From Candidatus Daviesbacteria bacterium (lineage in GTDB: Bacteria; Patescibacteria; Microgenomatia; Daviesbacterales; UBA10151): a stretch of 64,000 nt of DNA. Location of the stretch: contig JAQTZF010000001.1 of the NCBI GenBank assembly GCA_028687915.1, forward strand, positions 868,001 through 932,000, given 5' to 3'. A program made the position numbers and the translations under genes. How positions within the stretch are numbered: the first letter of the stretch is position 1; each line of letters opens with the position of its first letter. Positions 44,721-51,626 of the stretch are shown here, piece by piece. The notes beneath the pieces are model-generated. The model was given only the letters and a program-made list of their open reading frames with translations, was not told the DNA's origin and made no database searches.

Positions 44721-45329
44721 TTAACTTATCCTTGCATCAACCATCAAACCTAATTGACCTGTAACAACTTCAATAGAAAGAACTTTTTTATCCATTAAGG
44801 TGGCACTCGCAGAGGTAAAAGTAATATCAGCTCTGGATTGAGTAATTGGAATAGTAGCCATGGCGCCAGCTTTTATTTGATATTGTTTTCCCCCCACTCC
44901 AATTGTAACTATACTCCCTGCTCCTAAATTATCAGGCCGAATTAAAGTTCCCAAATTTTTTGGACCTAAATTTAATGATTTCAACCAAAAAGCAGTAATA
45001 CCTGGCGGAAGTATAGCATCAATAAATATGGTCACTAGCTTTTGGATATCCGGGAAATATTGTAAAAATCCCTCCGGGATTTCAATCTTTTTTAAATTCT
45101 TGTTATAAAATTTATCCTGATTTTTCTCTATTACTTTACGAATAATAGCAAAATTAAAAGCTAGGTCTTTTGCAGCCTGAGGAATAACTTGAGGGTATAA
45201 CATTCTGTTCCCAATTTTATTTTCAAGAATAATTGCATCTTCTGGTTGAGGTAACCATTGCTGAATGTCAGAAACAGAGACTTCTTCTAATTTAGAAAAA
45301 TAATCGAGTATGACAGTATCGTTAGGCAT
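44721..45329 (-). CDS. Unrecognised protein (202 aa)
   Basis: The N-terminal half is helical and rich in Lys and Ile (to ~115). The C-terminal half is beta-rich (LGAGSIVTIGVGGKQYQIKAG, ~148-168). There is no signal peptide. A TATACT box 7 nt before the ATG with TTTACT 17 nt upstream gives it its own leaderless promoter inside the 3' end of rpsR. It is probably functionally linked with the following 379-aa protein. Confidence 0.72.
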   Translation of the reverse strand: MPNDTVILDYFSKLEEVSVSDIQQWLPQPEDAIILENKIGNRMLYPQVIPQAAKDLAFNFAIIRKVIEKNQDKFYNKNLKKIEIPEGFLQYFPDIQKLVTIFIDAILPPGITAFWLKSLNLGPKNLGTLIRPDNLGAGSIVTIGVGGKQYQIKAGAMATIPITQSRADITFTSASATLMDKKVLSIEVVTGQLGLMVDARIS

Positions 45330-45336
45330 TAAACAC

Positions 45337-45365
45337 AGTATAACGTGTTAGACTCTGACAGTAAA
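45337..45365 (-). promoter_or_regulatory. Internal promoter at the end of rpsR
   Basis: Minus strand TTTACT (45360-45365), 17-nt spacer, TATACT (45337-45342), 7 nt to the ATG of the 202-aa gene. Confidence 0.5.
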
Positions 45366-45719
45366 TGGAAGTAAAGCTAAATGTCTGGCTCTTTTAATTT
45401 CTTTGGTGATTCTTCTTTGATGTTTAGCACAAGATCCTGATCTGGTTCTGGTAACTATTCTACCGCGGTCATTAATAAATCTACGTAAAGCTACAATATC
45501 AAAATAATGTGGTTCTGTTTTATTACTACAAAATTGGCAAACTTTTTTAAGACGTGGAGCAGATTGTCTTCTGGATTCTTCACCACTTTCAGATACTTCC
45601 TGTTCTGCAACTTTTGTAACTTTTTCAGCTGCTTCTTTTTTAGGTGCAGCAGATTTTTCCCCAGAAACAGGTGTAGTACTGATTATTCCTTTAGATAATA
45701 TTTTTCTTGTTGTTGCCAT
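45348..45719 (-). CDS. rpsR: Ribosomal protein bS18 with N-terminal extension
   Basis: 123 aa; the C-terminal ~70 residues are bS18 (VCQFCSNKTEPHYFDIVALR, FINDRGRIVTRTRSGSC, LALLPFTVR) with a CxxC-type zinc cluster. A ~50-residue charged, probably disordered extension precedes it, rich in Ser, Lys and Glu. It is the third gene of the classical rpsF-ssb-rpsR order. Confidence 0.95.
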   Translation of the reverse strand: MATTRKILSKGIISTTPVSGEKSAAPKKEAAEKVTKVAEQEVSESGEESRRQSAPRLKKVCQFCSNKTEPHYFDIVALRRFINDRGRIVTRTRSGSCAKHQRRITKEIKRARHLALLPFTVRV

Positions 45720-45774
45720 ATAAAATAGGTACGAATGGGATTATATCAAGCTTAGAGTATTAAGGCAAGGGTAA

Positions 45775-46299
45775 TTAAAAAGGAAGGTCTTCATCTGCAA
45801 CTGATTCATTTGGTGCCGGAGTTGCTTCTTCTTGTGGTTTTGTCTCTGCTTCAGCCTTGATTGGTTCAGAATCAGCTTCTTTTTTTTCTGATACTTCTGG
45901 TAAAGATACATCTCCCACGGGTGCACCCGAAACCTTTTCTGATACAAAACCTGTATCTCCCTCACCTTTTGGAGTAATTAAAATCATATCCTCTAAAACA
46001 ATTTCTGCATCTCTTCTTTTATTTCCATCCTGACCTGTCCATTCACGATATTGTAGTCTTCCTGATACAAAAACCCGTGAACCTTTTTTCATTAATTGGT
46101 TGCAAAGTTCTGCTAATTTTCCCCAGGCAATAACTTTATGAAAATCTACTTCTTCTTTTTTTTCTCCTTCAGAGGTAAATGTGCGGTTTGTGGCAATTCC
46201 AATTGTAGCAACAGCTGTGCCAGATGGTGTATAACGAAGTTCGGGATCTCTAGTTAAATTTCCAATTAATTCTACTTTATTCCAAGACCTGCTGCCCAT
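45775..46299 (-). CDS. ssb: Single-stranded DNA-binding protein
   Basis: About 174 aa. The OB fold spans ~1-110 (SWNKVELIGNLTRDPELRY, VATIGIATNR, GSRVFVSGRLQYREW). A long acidic linker follows, and the C-terminal tip VADEDLPF is the conserved protein-interaction tail. It binds single-stranded DNA at forks and recruits partners. I prefer the ATG at 46299 (MGSRSWNK) over the frame start at 46332, which would overlap rpsF. Confidence 0.95.
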   Translation of the reverse strand: MGSRSWNKVELIGNLTRDPELRYTPSGTAVATIGIATNRTFTSEGEKKEEVDFHKVIAWGKLAELCNQLMKKGSRVFVSGRLQYREWTGQDGNKRRDAEIVLEDMILITPKGEGDTGFVSEKVSGAPVGDVSLPEVSEKKEADSEPIKAEAETKPQEEATPAPNESVADEDLPF

Positions 46300-46315
46300 A
46301 TTTTTACTTTCTTTA

Positions 46316-46588
46316 TTATTTGATTCGAACAATCAAATGACGAATAATATCTTCTTCTAGTTTAATAAACTTGTCAAGCGGATCGATCATATTTGGTTCA
46401 ACCTGAAAGAAATAATGAGCATAATAACCTTTACCTAATTTTTGGATTGGATAACTAAGGTCTCTTACACCCCATAATTCTTCTTTAACATCCTCGCCCA
46501 TTTTTTTGGTCACAGAATCCAAAAGCTCTTTACGAACCTTTTCATCCATCTCGGGTCTGGTCACAATTGTTAATGCATATTTATTCAT
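46316..46588 (-). CDS. rpsF: Ribosomal protein bS6
   Basis: 90 aa with the bS6 pattern: YALTIVTRPEM at the start, then GVRDLSYPIQKLGKGYYAHYFF and a final IIRHLIVRIK. It binds with bS18 on the 30S platform; its gene neighbour order rpsF-ssb-rpsR is the usual bacterial one. It follows the trypsin-like protease gene by 14 nt. Confidence 0.95.
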   Translation of the reverse strand: MNKYALTIVTRPEMDEKVRKELLDSVTKKMGEDVKEELWGVRDLSYPIQKLGKGYYAHYFFQVEPNMIDPLDKFIKLEEDIIRHLIVRIK

Positions 46589-46602
46589 ACTGAGGAATTG
46601 TA

Positions 46603-47316
46603 CTAGTTGCTGGCCATAATTTCAATAGCCGAAGCTATTTTGATTGCCAGGCAAACAGTACTGAGTGAATATGCTTCAGAGCATTCCAGGTATTTTATAG
46701 CCATTTCTGAAAAACCTAAGCGGGGACGCCATTCTGATGTAATAGCAATAACATTTCCAACACTATCCAACACAGGACCCCCACTGTTACCAGGTTCTAC
46801 CCGGGCACTAACTAAAATTGAACTTGAGCCTAAATAATTAATCTGACCAATAGATGCAACTGGACTTTTAGAATTTCTGGCGGCTAAATATTTATCTGGA
46901 TATCCAAATGCAATTACTCTATCCACTTTAGCTAAATCATCAGATATATTTAATGACTTTACTCTTAGATTTATTCCTGTTACAGGTAATACAAAAAGAT
47001 CTTCTTCATCGCTATCTAAGCAGGGAAGTTTTTTAGGATCAAAAACCAAACTTCTTCCTTCCGGAAATATAATTCGTCTCCTGTCAAACTTACCATCACG
47101 GTTTAGAAAGCAATGTCTTGCAGATAAAAGATATTGTCTATCCTTATATATACTTAAGCAACAGCCTCCAAACAACCCTTCTTCTCCCATAACCCTACCT
47201 ACTGAGTTCGAGGCTTCCCTTAACTGAGGTGGTAAGTCTTTTGTTTCAAAAAAATAACCTTCCTGAGGAGACACTGGTTCTGTTAAAGAAAATGTTGGAT
47301 GTTCTTGTGTAATCAC
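46603..47316 (-). CDS. Trypsin-like serine protease without signal peptide
   Basis: 237 aa. The catalytic triad is visible: His in LLSARHCFL (~68), Asp in DEEDLFVLPV (~105) and Ser in VEPGNSGGPVL (~178), the S1 chymotrypsin-like order. There is no hydrophobic N-terminal export signal, so either it is cytosolic or the start is elsewhere. There is no PDZ domain. The substrate is unknown. It lies between the ABC transporter and rpsF on the same strand. Confidence 0.85.
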   Translation of the reverse strand: MITQEHPTFSLTEPVSPQEGYFFETKDLPPQLREASNSVGRVMGEEGLFGGCCLSIYKDRQYLLSARHCFLNRDGKFDRRRIIFPEGRSLVFDPKKLPCLDSDEEDLFVLPVTGINLRVKSLNISDDLAKVDRVIAFGYPDKYLAARNSKSPVASIGQINYLGSSSILVSARVEPGNSGGPVLDSVGNVIAITSEWRPRLGFSEMAIKYLECSEAYSLSTVCLAIKIASAIEIMASN

Positions 47317-47355
47317 AGCTACCTATTATACTATAAGTTATCAATAGCTTCAAAC

Positions 47356-49173
47356 CTAGGACTCGTAGCTTTTAGCCTGGACCACAAACATTTTGGCATA
47401 TTTACCATTAAGTTTCATAAGTTCTGTATGAGTTCCACTTTCTGAAATCTTTCCTGCTTCTACCACCATTATTTTATTAGCATTCTTAACTGTAGAAAAT
47501 CTGTGAGAAACTAAAATTAAAGTCCTGTCTTTATATAGTTTTTCCAGCTGGTTAAAAATTTCAAACTCTGCTTCCGGATCTATGGCACTGGTTGGCTCAT
47601 CCATAATTAATACTGGTGCCTGCATATAAAATGCCCTGGCAATAGCTACTTTTTGCCACTGTCCAATTGATAAATCCTCCCCATCTTCAAATTGCCTGCC
47701 TAAATATTGGTCATATCCTTTGGGGAATTTTTCAATTAAATCTGATACTCCGGCTAATTTTGCTGATTGTTTCATTAAATCATTATCTTCTTTTAATGTA
47801 TCCCCTAAAACTATATTTTCTCTGGCTGTAAATTGATATTTCACAAAGTCCTGAAAAAGAGTTCCCAAAAACTTATACCAATTATTTAAACTTAAGTCTT
47901 TAATATTTACCCCATTAATTAATATTTCCCCGCTATCTGCATCATAAAAACGACAAAGTAATTTAATAATAGTCGTTTTCCCTGCCCCATTTTCTCCCAC
48001 TAAGGCAATACTTTCACCGGGATTAATTGTAAATGAAACATTATCCAGTGCCTTACGTGTCTTGGTATAACTAAAACTTACATTTTTAAATTCAATTACA
48101 GGAGGTTTAATTTCATCAAAAATAACAGGGTTTTCTTTTTCTTTAATTTTCTTGGGAAGACTCATGACTTCCAGGAAATTATCCACAGACAATTTATTAG
48201 AATAAACCCAGCCAAAATATCCTGCTACATTTCCAGCCTGAATGTTTAACTGATCAATCATGGTTATAACTAAAGCAAAACTACCAATGGTGAATGATCC
48301 TGAAATAACTTCAGGAAGTTTTAATGAAGCAATTACCAGAAGAACTATAGTTTCTAAAATTAAAGGTGCAATAGTAGTCCAAACATAATTATTAAGAGGT
48401 TTTTCATAAAGACCTAAAAGATATTCCTGAATACCTTTATATTTATCCAATAAAAAGTTTTTAGCCTGAAAAATCCTTATTTCAGATAAAGAAGTTCTTT
48501 CTGAAAACAGAGTCTGAAAATACCAAAGTTTTCTCACCTCAGGTATCCCGGAACCATAAAAGGACCATTCTATATCTCCATATCTTGTCTTTAAATAAAG
48601 CCTTGGTAATACTGTTATTGTAATAACAAAAGGCACCCACCATAAAATTGGTAATAAAATTATGTAAGCTGCCAAAAAGCTAATAAGACCAGTGATAACA
48701 TAACTTAAAGCCCTTAAAAAATCAGGTACCCTCCAGGCAACAGTATCTCTGGTTTTAGCAATCAAATTTTGAGTCTCAAAGTTTTCCAGATCAGCCATAT
48801 CCAAATCAGCCATTTTGGAATAAAAAAGAAAAGTTAAATAATTTTGTAATTTATAACGAAAAAGGTAGTCACAATATGTTTGATATAAAACGTTATACAA
48901 TACATCCTGAACAAAATTAACCACATACCTTGCCATCAAAACTACTATTAATATTAAAGGAATTGTCTTCGTACCTAATTGTTGTGAAACCTGTAAATAA
49001 TCTATTAAATATTTTGTGCTTAATCCTGCTGCTGCCGGGCCCAAAGCACCCAAAGCTGCTGTACCGTAATACATTACTGTAATCCGTGCATCCATCTGCC
49101 AGGCAATAGCCAGCATCTTTTTTGCATCAATAAAGATTTCTTTTAATTTGGTAGTAATCCTAATTTTTTCCAT
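47356..49173 (-). CDS. ABC exporter, fused permease-ATPase
   Basis: 605 aa. Six membrane helices (~20-330) are followed by an ATPase domain with Walker A GENGAGKTT (~393-401), signature LSIGQWQKVAIARAF, Walker B VLIMDEPTSAID and the switch His in LVSHRFST. It is a half-transporter that would work as a homodimer. It is likely a lipid, peptide or drug exporter; the substrate is not predictable. TATTAT 7 nt before the ATG suggests a leaderless mRNA. Confidence 0.92.
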   Translation of the reverse strand: MEKIRITTKLKEIFIDAKKMLAIAWQMDARITVMYYGTAALGALGPAAAGLSTKYLIDYLQVSQQLGTKTIPLILIVVLMARYVVNFVQDVLYNVLYQTYCDYLFRYKLQNYLTFLFYSKMADLDMADLENFETQNLIAKTRDTVAWRVPDFLRALSYVITGLISFLAAYIILLPILWWVPFVITITVLPRLYLKTRYGDIEWSFYGSGIPEVRKLWYFQTLFSERTSLSEIRIFQAKNFLLDKYKGIQEYLLGLYEKPLNNYVWTTIAPLILETIVLLVIASLKLPEVISGSFTIGSFALVITMIDQLNIQAGNVAGYFGWVYSNKLSVDNFLEVMSLPKKIKEKENPVIFDEIKPPVIEFKNVSFSYTKTRKALDNVSFTINPGESIALVGENGAGKTTIIKLLCRFYDADSGEILINGVNIKDLSLNNWYKFLGTLFQDFVKYQFTARENIVLGDTLKEDNDLMKQSAKLAGVSDLIEKFPKGYDQYLGRQFEDGEDLSIGQWQKVAIARAFYMQAPVLIMDEPTSAIDPEAEFEIFNQLEKLYKDRTLILVSHRFSTVKNANKIMVVEAGKISESGTHTELMKLNGKYAKMFVVQAKSYES

Positions 49174-49247
49174 ATAAATTATAATAACATTATTTCTGAG
49201 GCTATGTAATGCTTAGAATAATTAAATTAACTCAGAAGGGTTGTCGT

Positions 49248-49355
49248 TTAAAGATGTTGTTGGATTGCAAATTGTTCTTCAATATAAGCTTCAATCTCCG
49301 CTTCTACACGGCGTACATTCCCTCTCCAAAATTTTTCTATTTTTTCGCTTAGCAT
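49248..49355 (-). CDS. Possible 35-aa small protein
   Basis: A 35-codon frame encoding a charged amphipathic helix (MLSEKIEKFWRGNVRR... ending IQQHL). A good promoter precedes it: TTGTAT, 17-nt spacer, TATACT, then 11 nt to the ATG. No homologue is known to me. Alternatively it could be a remnant or a small RNA gene. Confidence 0.4.
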   Translation of the reverse strand: MLSEKIEKFWRGNVRRVEAEIEAYIEEQFAIQQHL

Positions 49356-49366
49356 AGCTTACCGGA

Positions 49367-49395
49367 AGTATACTATGAGCCCACCACAAATACAA
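49367..49395 (-). promoter_or_regulatory. Promoter of the 35-aa frame
   Basis: Minus strand TTGTAT (49390-49395), 17-nt spacer, TATACT (49367-49372). Divergent to the promoter that starts at 49416. Confidence 0.5.
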
Positions 49396-49415
49396 CCATA
49401 TAATCTATGCTTTTT

Positions 49416-49444
49416 TTGACTTTTAGCTTTAAATTAGATAAAAT
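49416..49444 (+). promoter_or_regulatory. Promoter of the 244-aa unknown gene
   Basis: TTGACT (49416-49421), 17-nt spacer, TAAAAT (49439-49444). The ATG is at 49457, giving a leader of only a few nucleotides. Confidence 0.6.
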
Positions 49445-49456
49445 ATATCTTATAGT

Positions 49457-50191
49457 ATGAAAGATGCTGAACTAACCACCTCAAAGCTGGAACAACATCA
49501 AAAAATAACCCGTCAACCAAATAATCTTATGCTGCCTACACCCGAAAAATTACAAATTATTAATCTTTTAGAAGCTAACCTTAAAGAGCGAGACTATTTT
49601 GCTTCCCAAGTAGATAGATGCAAAGGAAAGTTACATGTTTTGACTCATCCTTTTTATCATGAAGAATTTAATGGATATCCAGAAATACCAGGTTATGCCA
49701 AAGCGAGAGATATACTCATTAAATCTTGTATTACACATGATATACCCTTAGTCATCTTTGAAGAATCATCTAAATGCCGAACTCTCTCATTAAAAATTCC
49801 AGAGATTCCAGGAATTTTATATGTAGTAAAAACGGAAGGAGCTTCAAATTATTTAGAATATGATCATTATCAAAATCAAAAAAAACTCACTGCATTGTTT
49901 AAATGGGCCGGAGTATCTCGTATTGTAGCTGGAGGACAATATATGTTTCTTAGAAAATTTCCCCAAGATGTAAAAAACCCTCATGATAGACGTACACTTA
50001 ATGATTTAGGATTCTTAAAACATTTAAGACCTAACGCGAAAAAATGGATTGATCAAAGGATAATTCCTGAAAAATGTGCTGGAGGAATAGCTAGTAACTT
50101 TTTAATATCTGGTTTTGATGTTTCTCTTTCCCCTGTGTCTTCCCCTCATAACTTTTACCTAGGACATTGTAAAATAGTTCAAGGAAGCTAA
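49457..50191 (+). CDS. Unrecognised cytosolic protein (244 aa)
   Basis: No signal peptide or membrane segment, mixed alpha/beta. Visible blocks are KLHVLTHPFYHEEFNGYPE (~56-74), IPLVIFEESSKCRTL, SRIVAGGQYMFLRKF, and a C-terminal CAGGIASNFLISGFDV. The parallel-strand look (LHVLTHPF, PLVIFEE, RIVAGG) hints at a Rossmann-type fold, but I cannot name a family. It is followed by the small winged-helix gene 75 bp downstream on the same strand. Confidence 0.7.
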   Translation: MKDAELTTSKLEQHQKITRQPNNLMLPTPEKLQIINLLEANLKERDYFASQVDRCKGKLHVLTHPFYHEEFNGYPEIPGYAKARDILIKSCITHDIPLVIFEESSKCRTLSLKIPEIPGILYVVKTEGASNYLEYDHYQNQKKLTALFKWAGVSRIVAGGQYMFLRKFPQDVKNPHDRRTLNDLGFLKHLRPNAKKWIDQRIIPEKCAGGIASNFLISGFDVSLSPVSSPHNFYLGHCKIVQGS

Positions 50192-50217
50192 TAAAGATTA
50201 AAAGTTAATTTTATTTC

Positions 50218-50277
50218 TGGTAATATCTGGCAATATTAGGAATTATTTGGTAATATTAGGCAATATATGGCAATGTC
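50218..50277 (+). repeat. Six 10-bp tandem repeats over the promoter and start of the HTH gene
   Basis: Consecutive units are tggtaatatc, tggcaatatt, aggaattatt, tggtaatatt, aggcaatata and tggcaatgtc; consensus wGGyAATATt. The period equals one DNA helical turn. The array contains a TAATAT -10 candidate (50251-50256) and the ATG (50267). It is likely an operator array for the adjacent regulator. Confidence 0.8.
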
Positions 50278-50503
50278 TGTTAATTCTTTGTTTATCAAGC
50301 AAGCTGCTGTTTTAGAAGTAATCGAAGAATATAATTTAATTAACTTTTCCACTTTAAAAAGACAATTTTTAGGCATCAATGATAGAACCTTAAGATATCA
50401 TCTAAAAAGATTAGTAGATTTAGGCTTTATCAAAAAAAGAGGTACAACTAAAGGCGTATATTACGAAGCTCTAGCCTCACAAGGACCAACCTTGCAAGGC
50501 TAA
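50267..50503 (+). CDS. Small winged-helix DNA-binding protein
   Basis: 78 aa. A three-helix plus wing pattern is visible: AAVLEVIEEYNLINFSTLKRQF (helices 1-2), NDRTLRYHLKRLVDLGFIKKR as recognition helix and first wing strand, and KGVYYEAL as second strand. It is close to small MarR/ArsR-like HTH proteins and has no sensor domain. It probably represses its own gene by binding the 10-bp tandem repeats that cover its start. The start could be ATG 50267 or 50273. Confidence 0.8.
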   Translation: MAMSVNSLFIKQAAVLEVIEEYNLINFSTLKRQFLGINDRTLRYHLKRLVDLGFIKKRGTTKGVYYEALASQGPTLQG

Positions 50504-50529
50504 TATTAAAGTTTAATATTTTTTACTGC

Positions 50530-50558
50530 TTGACAGTAACCCATAATAATATTATCCT
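50530..50558 (+). promoter_or_regulatory. Promoter of the 133-aa unknown gene
   Basis: TTGACA (50530-50535), 17-nt spacer, TATCCT (50553-50558), then 9 nt to the ATG. There is no Shine-Dalgarno. Confidence 0.5.
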
Positions 50559-50567
50559 CCTTTTTAT

Positions 50568-50969
50568 ATGGTTGACAATGCAGAAATAGCAGTCTTCAAA
50601 GAATCGCCTTTAAAAACTGAAGGAATTTGTTCATCAATGAGTGTGCTACTAAATAGCTTAAGAGAAAACCCTGCTATTATAGGGACTTCTTATCATTCTT
50701 ATTATAAAGAAGACTCGGTTAGCCAGATTTTAAGCTTAACAAGTAAACCACTAGATATACGGAGAATGCTATTTTTGCCTGATGGTATTTTAGTTGATAG
50801 TGATTTATCCGAATACTACTTGAAATCTTTAGAATCTAAAACACCTTATGTAGGAAAAATACAGGCTTTTTTTCATAACCAACCAAATTTTTTTCTTGAA
50901 ATTACATATTCGAGTGTTGAAGATAGAGGCTATCCAAAAGGTGAAGAACTTCTTTATCAGCGCTCTTAG
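50568..50969 (+). CDS. Unrecognised protein (133 aa)
   Basis: A soluble protein with mixed helix/strand content and no motif I recognise. Landmarks are NPAIIGTSYHSYYKED and RRMLFLPDGILVDSDL. It has a consensus -35 promoter. It lies between the winged-helix gene and a ychF remnant, within a segment bounded by an imperfect 14-bp direct repeat (50490-50503 and 51085-51098), so it may be part of an acquired segment. Confidence 0.6.
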   Translation: MVDNAEIAVFKESPLKTEGICSSMSVLLNSLRENPAIIGTSYHSYYKEDSVSQILSLTSKPLDIRRMLFLPDGILVDSDLSEYYLKSLESKTPYVGKIQAFFHNQPNFFLEITYSSVEDRGYPKGEELLYQRS

Positions 50970-51075
50970 TTCGCTAAGAATTCAACCACGTCTCCATCCT
51001 GCATAATATATTCTTTACCTTCAGTCCTTAACCAGCCTTTAGTTTTAGCTGCAGCAAGTGAGGCTATAGCCACAA
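50966..51075 (-). pseudogene. 3' remnant of a second ychF gene
   Basis: On the minus strand this encodes the last ~35 residues of a YchF protein. 25 residues (AKTKGWLRTEGKEYIMQDGD and the following VVEFL) are identical to the end of the intact ychF at 51.6 kb, followed by a different tip (AN instead of VSS) and a stop. Within the identical stretch at least ten codons differ, all synonymously. There is no start or upstream part, so it is a fragment left by recombination. Confidence 0.85.
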
Positions 51076-51094
51076 AAGGCGTCCCCTTTCAAGG

Positions 51095-51616
51095 CTAAGG
51101 AAGATTTAAGTCATCAAACATTTTAAAAGCATCTGGGTGAGGAGTGCCCCCTGCTTTAAGTAAAGCTAAGTTATATTCCCTAAAAACAGGGATCCTTTTT
51201 GTAAGGGTATCTAGGGTGGTACCGTTTATAAGCATCGTTGTTTCCATATCATCATCCACTTGTCTTGAAAGTTTTGTTCTCTTTATAGCCAGAGCTAATT
51301 TATCGTCAATAAAACCAGATTCTCTTTGAGAGAGTTCGATACTAATAGTGGGTTTATCATTATTTTCACCTACAAGATTTTTAAGTTTTTCAATAAGCAC
51401 AGACATCATACCATCGGGATGTATATCCTCTATGGTTGGAGAACGCTGTAAAGCATAATCCAATACTGTGGTTTTTATCCGTTCTAAAAATAAAAAAGTG
51501 TGTAAATATTTTAACGTTCCAACTTCTAGTTGTAGCTTTAAAATCTTTTCAGCAGATTCCCCGCTTGTTAGTTGTTCTGCTTCGTCAATAAAATCACCGT
51601 CATCAAAATCAACCAC
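51095..51616 (-). CDS. Unrecognised acidic protein downstream of ychF (173 aa)
   Basis: A soluble, acidic, mostly helical protein starting VDFDDGDFIDEAEQL. No known domain is visible. The start is GTG at 51616, strongly supported by AAGGAGA 5 nt upstream. It begins 10 nt after the ychF stop, so it is co-translated with ychF. It lies exactly between the intact ychF and the ychF remnant, suggesting that ychF and this gene arrived together. Confidence 0.75.
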   Translation of the reverse strand: MVDFDDGDFIDEAEQLTSGESAEKILKLQLEVGTLKYLHTFLFLERIKTTVLDYALQRSPTIEDIHPDGMMSVLIEKLKNLVGENNDKPTISIELSQRESGFIDDKLALAIKRTKLSRQVDDDMETTMLINGTTLDTLTKRIPVFREYNLALLKAGGTPHPDAFKMFDDLNLP

Positions 51617-51626
51617 TTTATTCTCC

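Noticed and set aside
45741..45965. 74-codon frame overlapping the end of ssb
   Set aside because: Gln/Lys-rich out-of-frame reading of the ssb linker region; ssb ends in its conserved DEDLPF tip.
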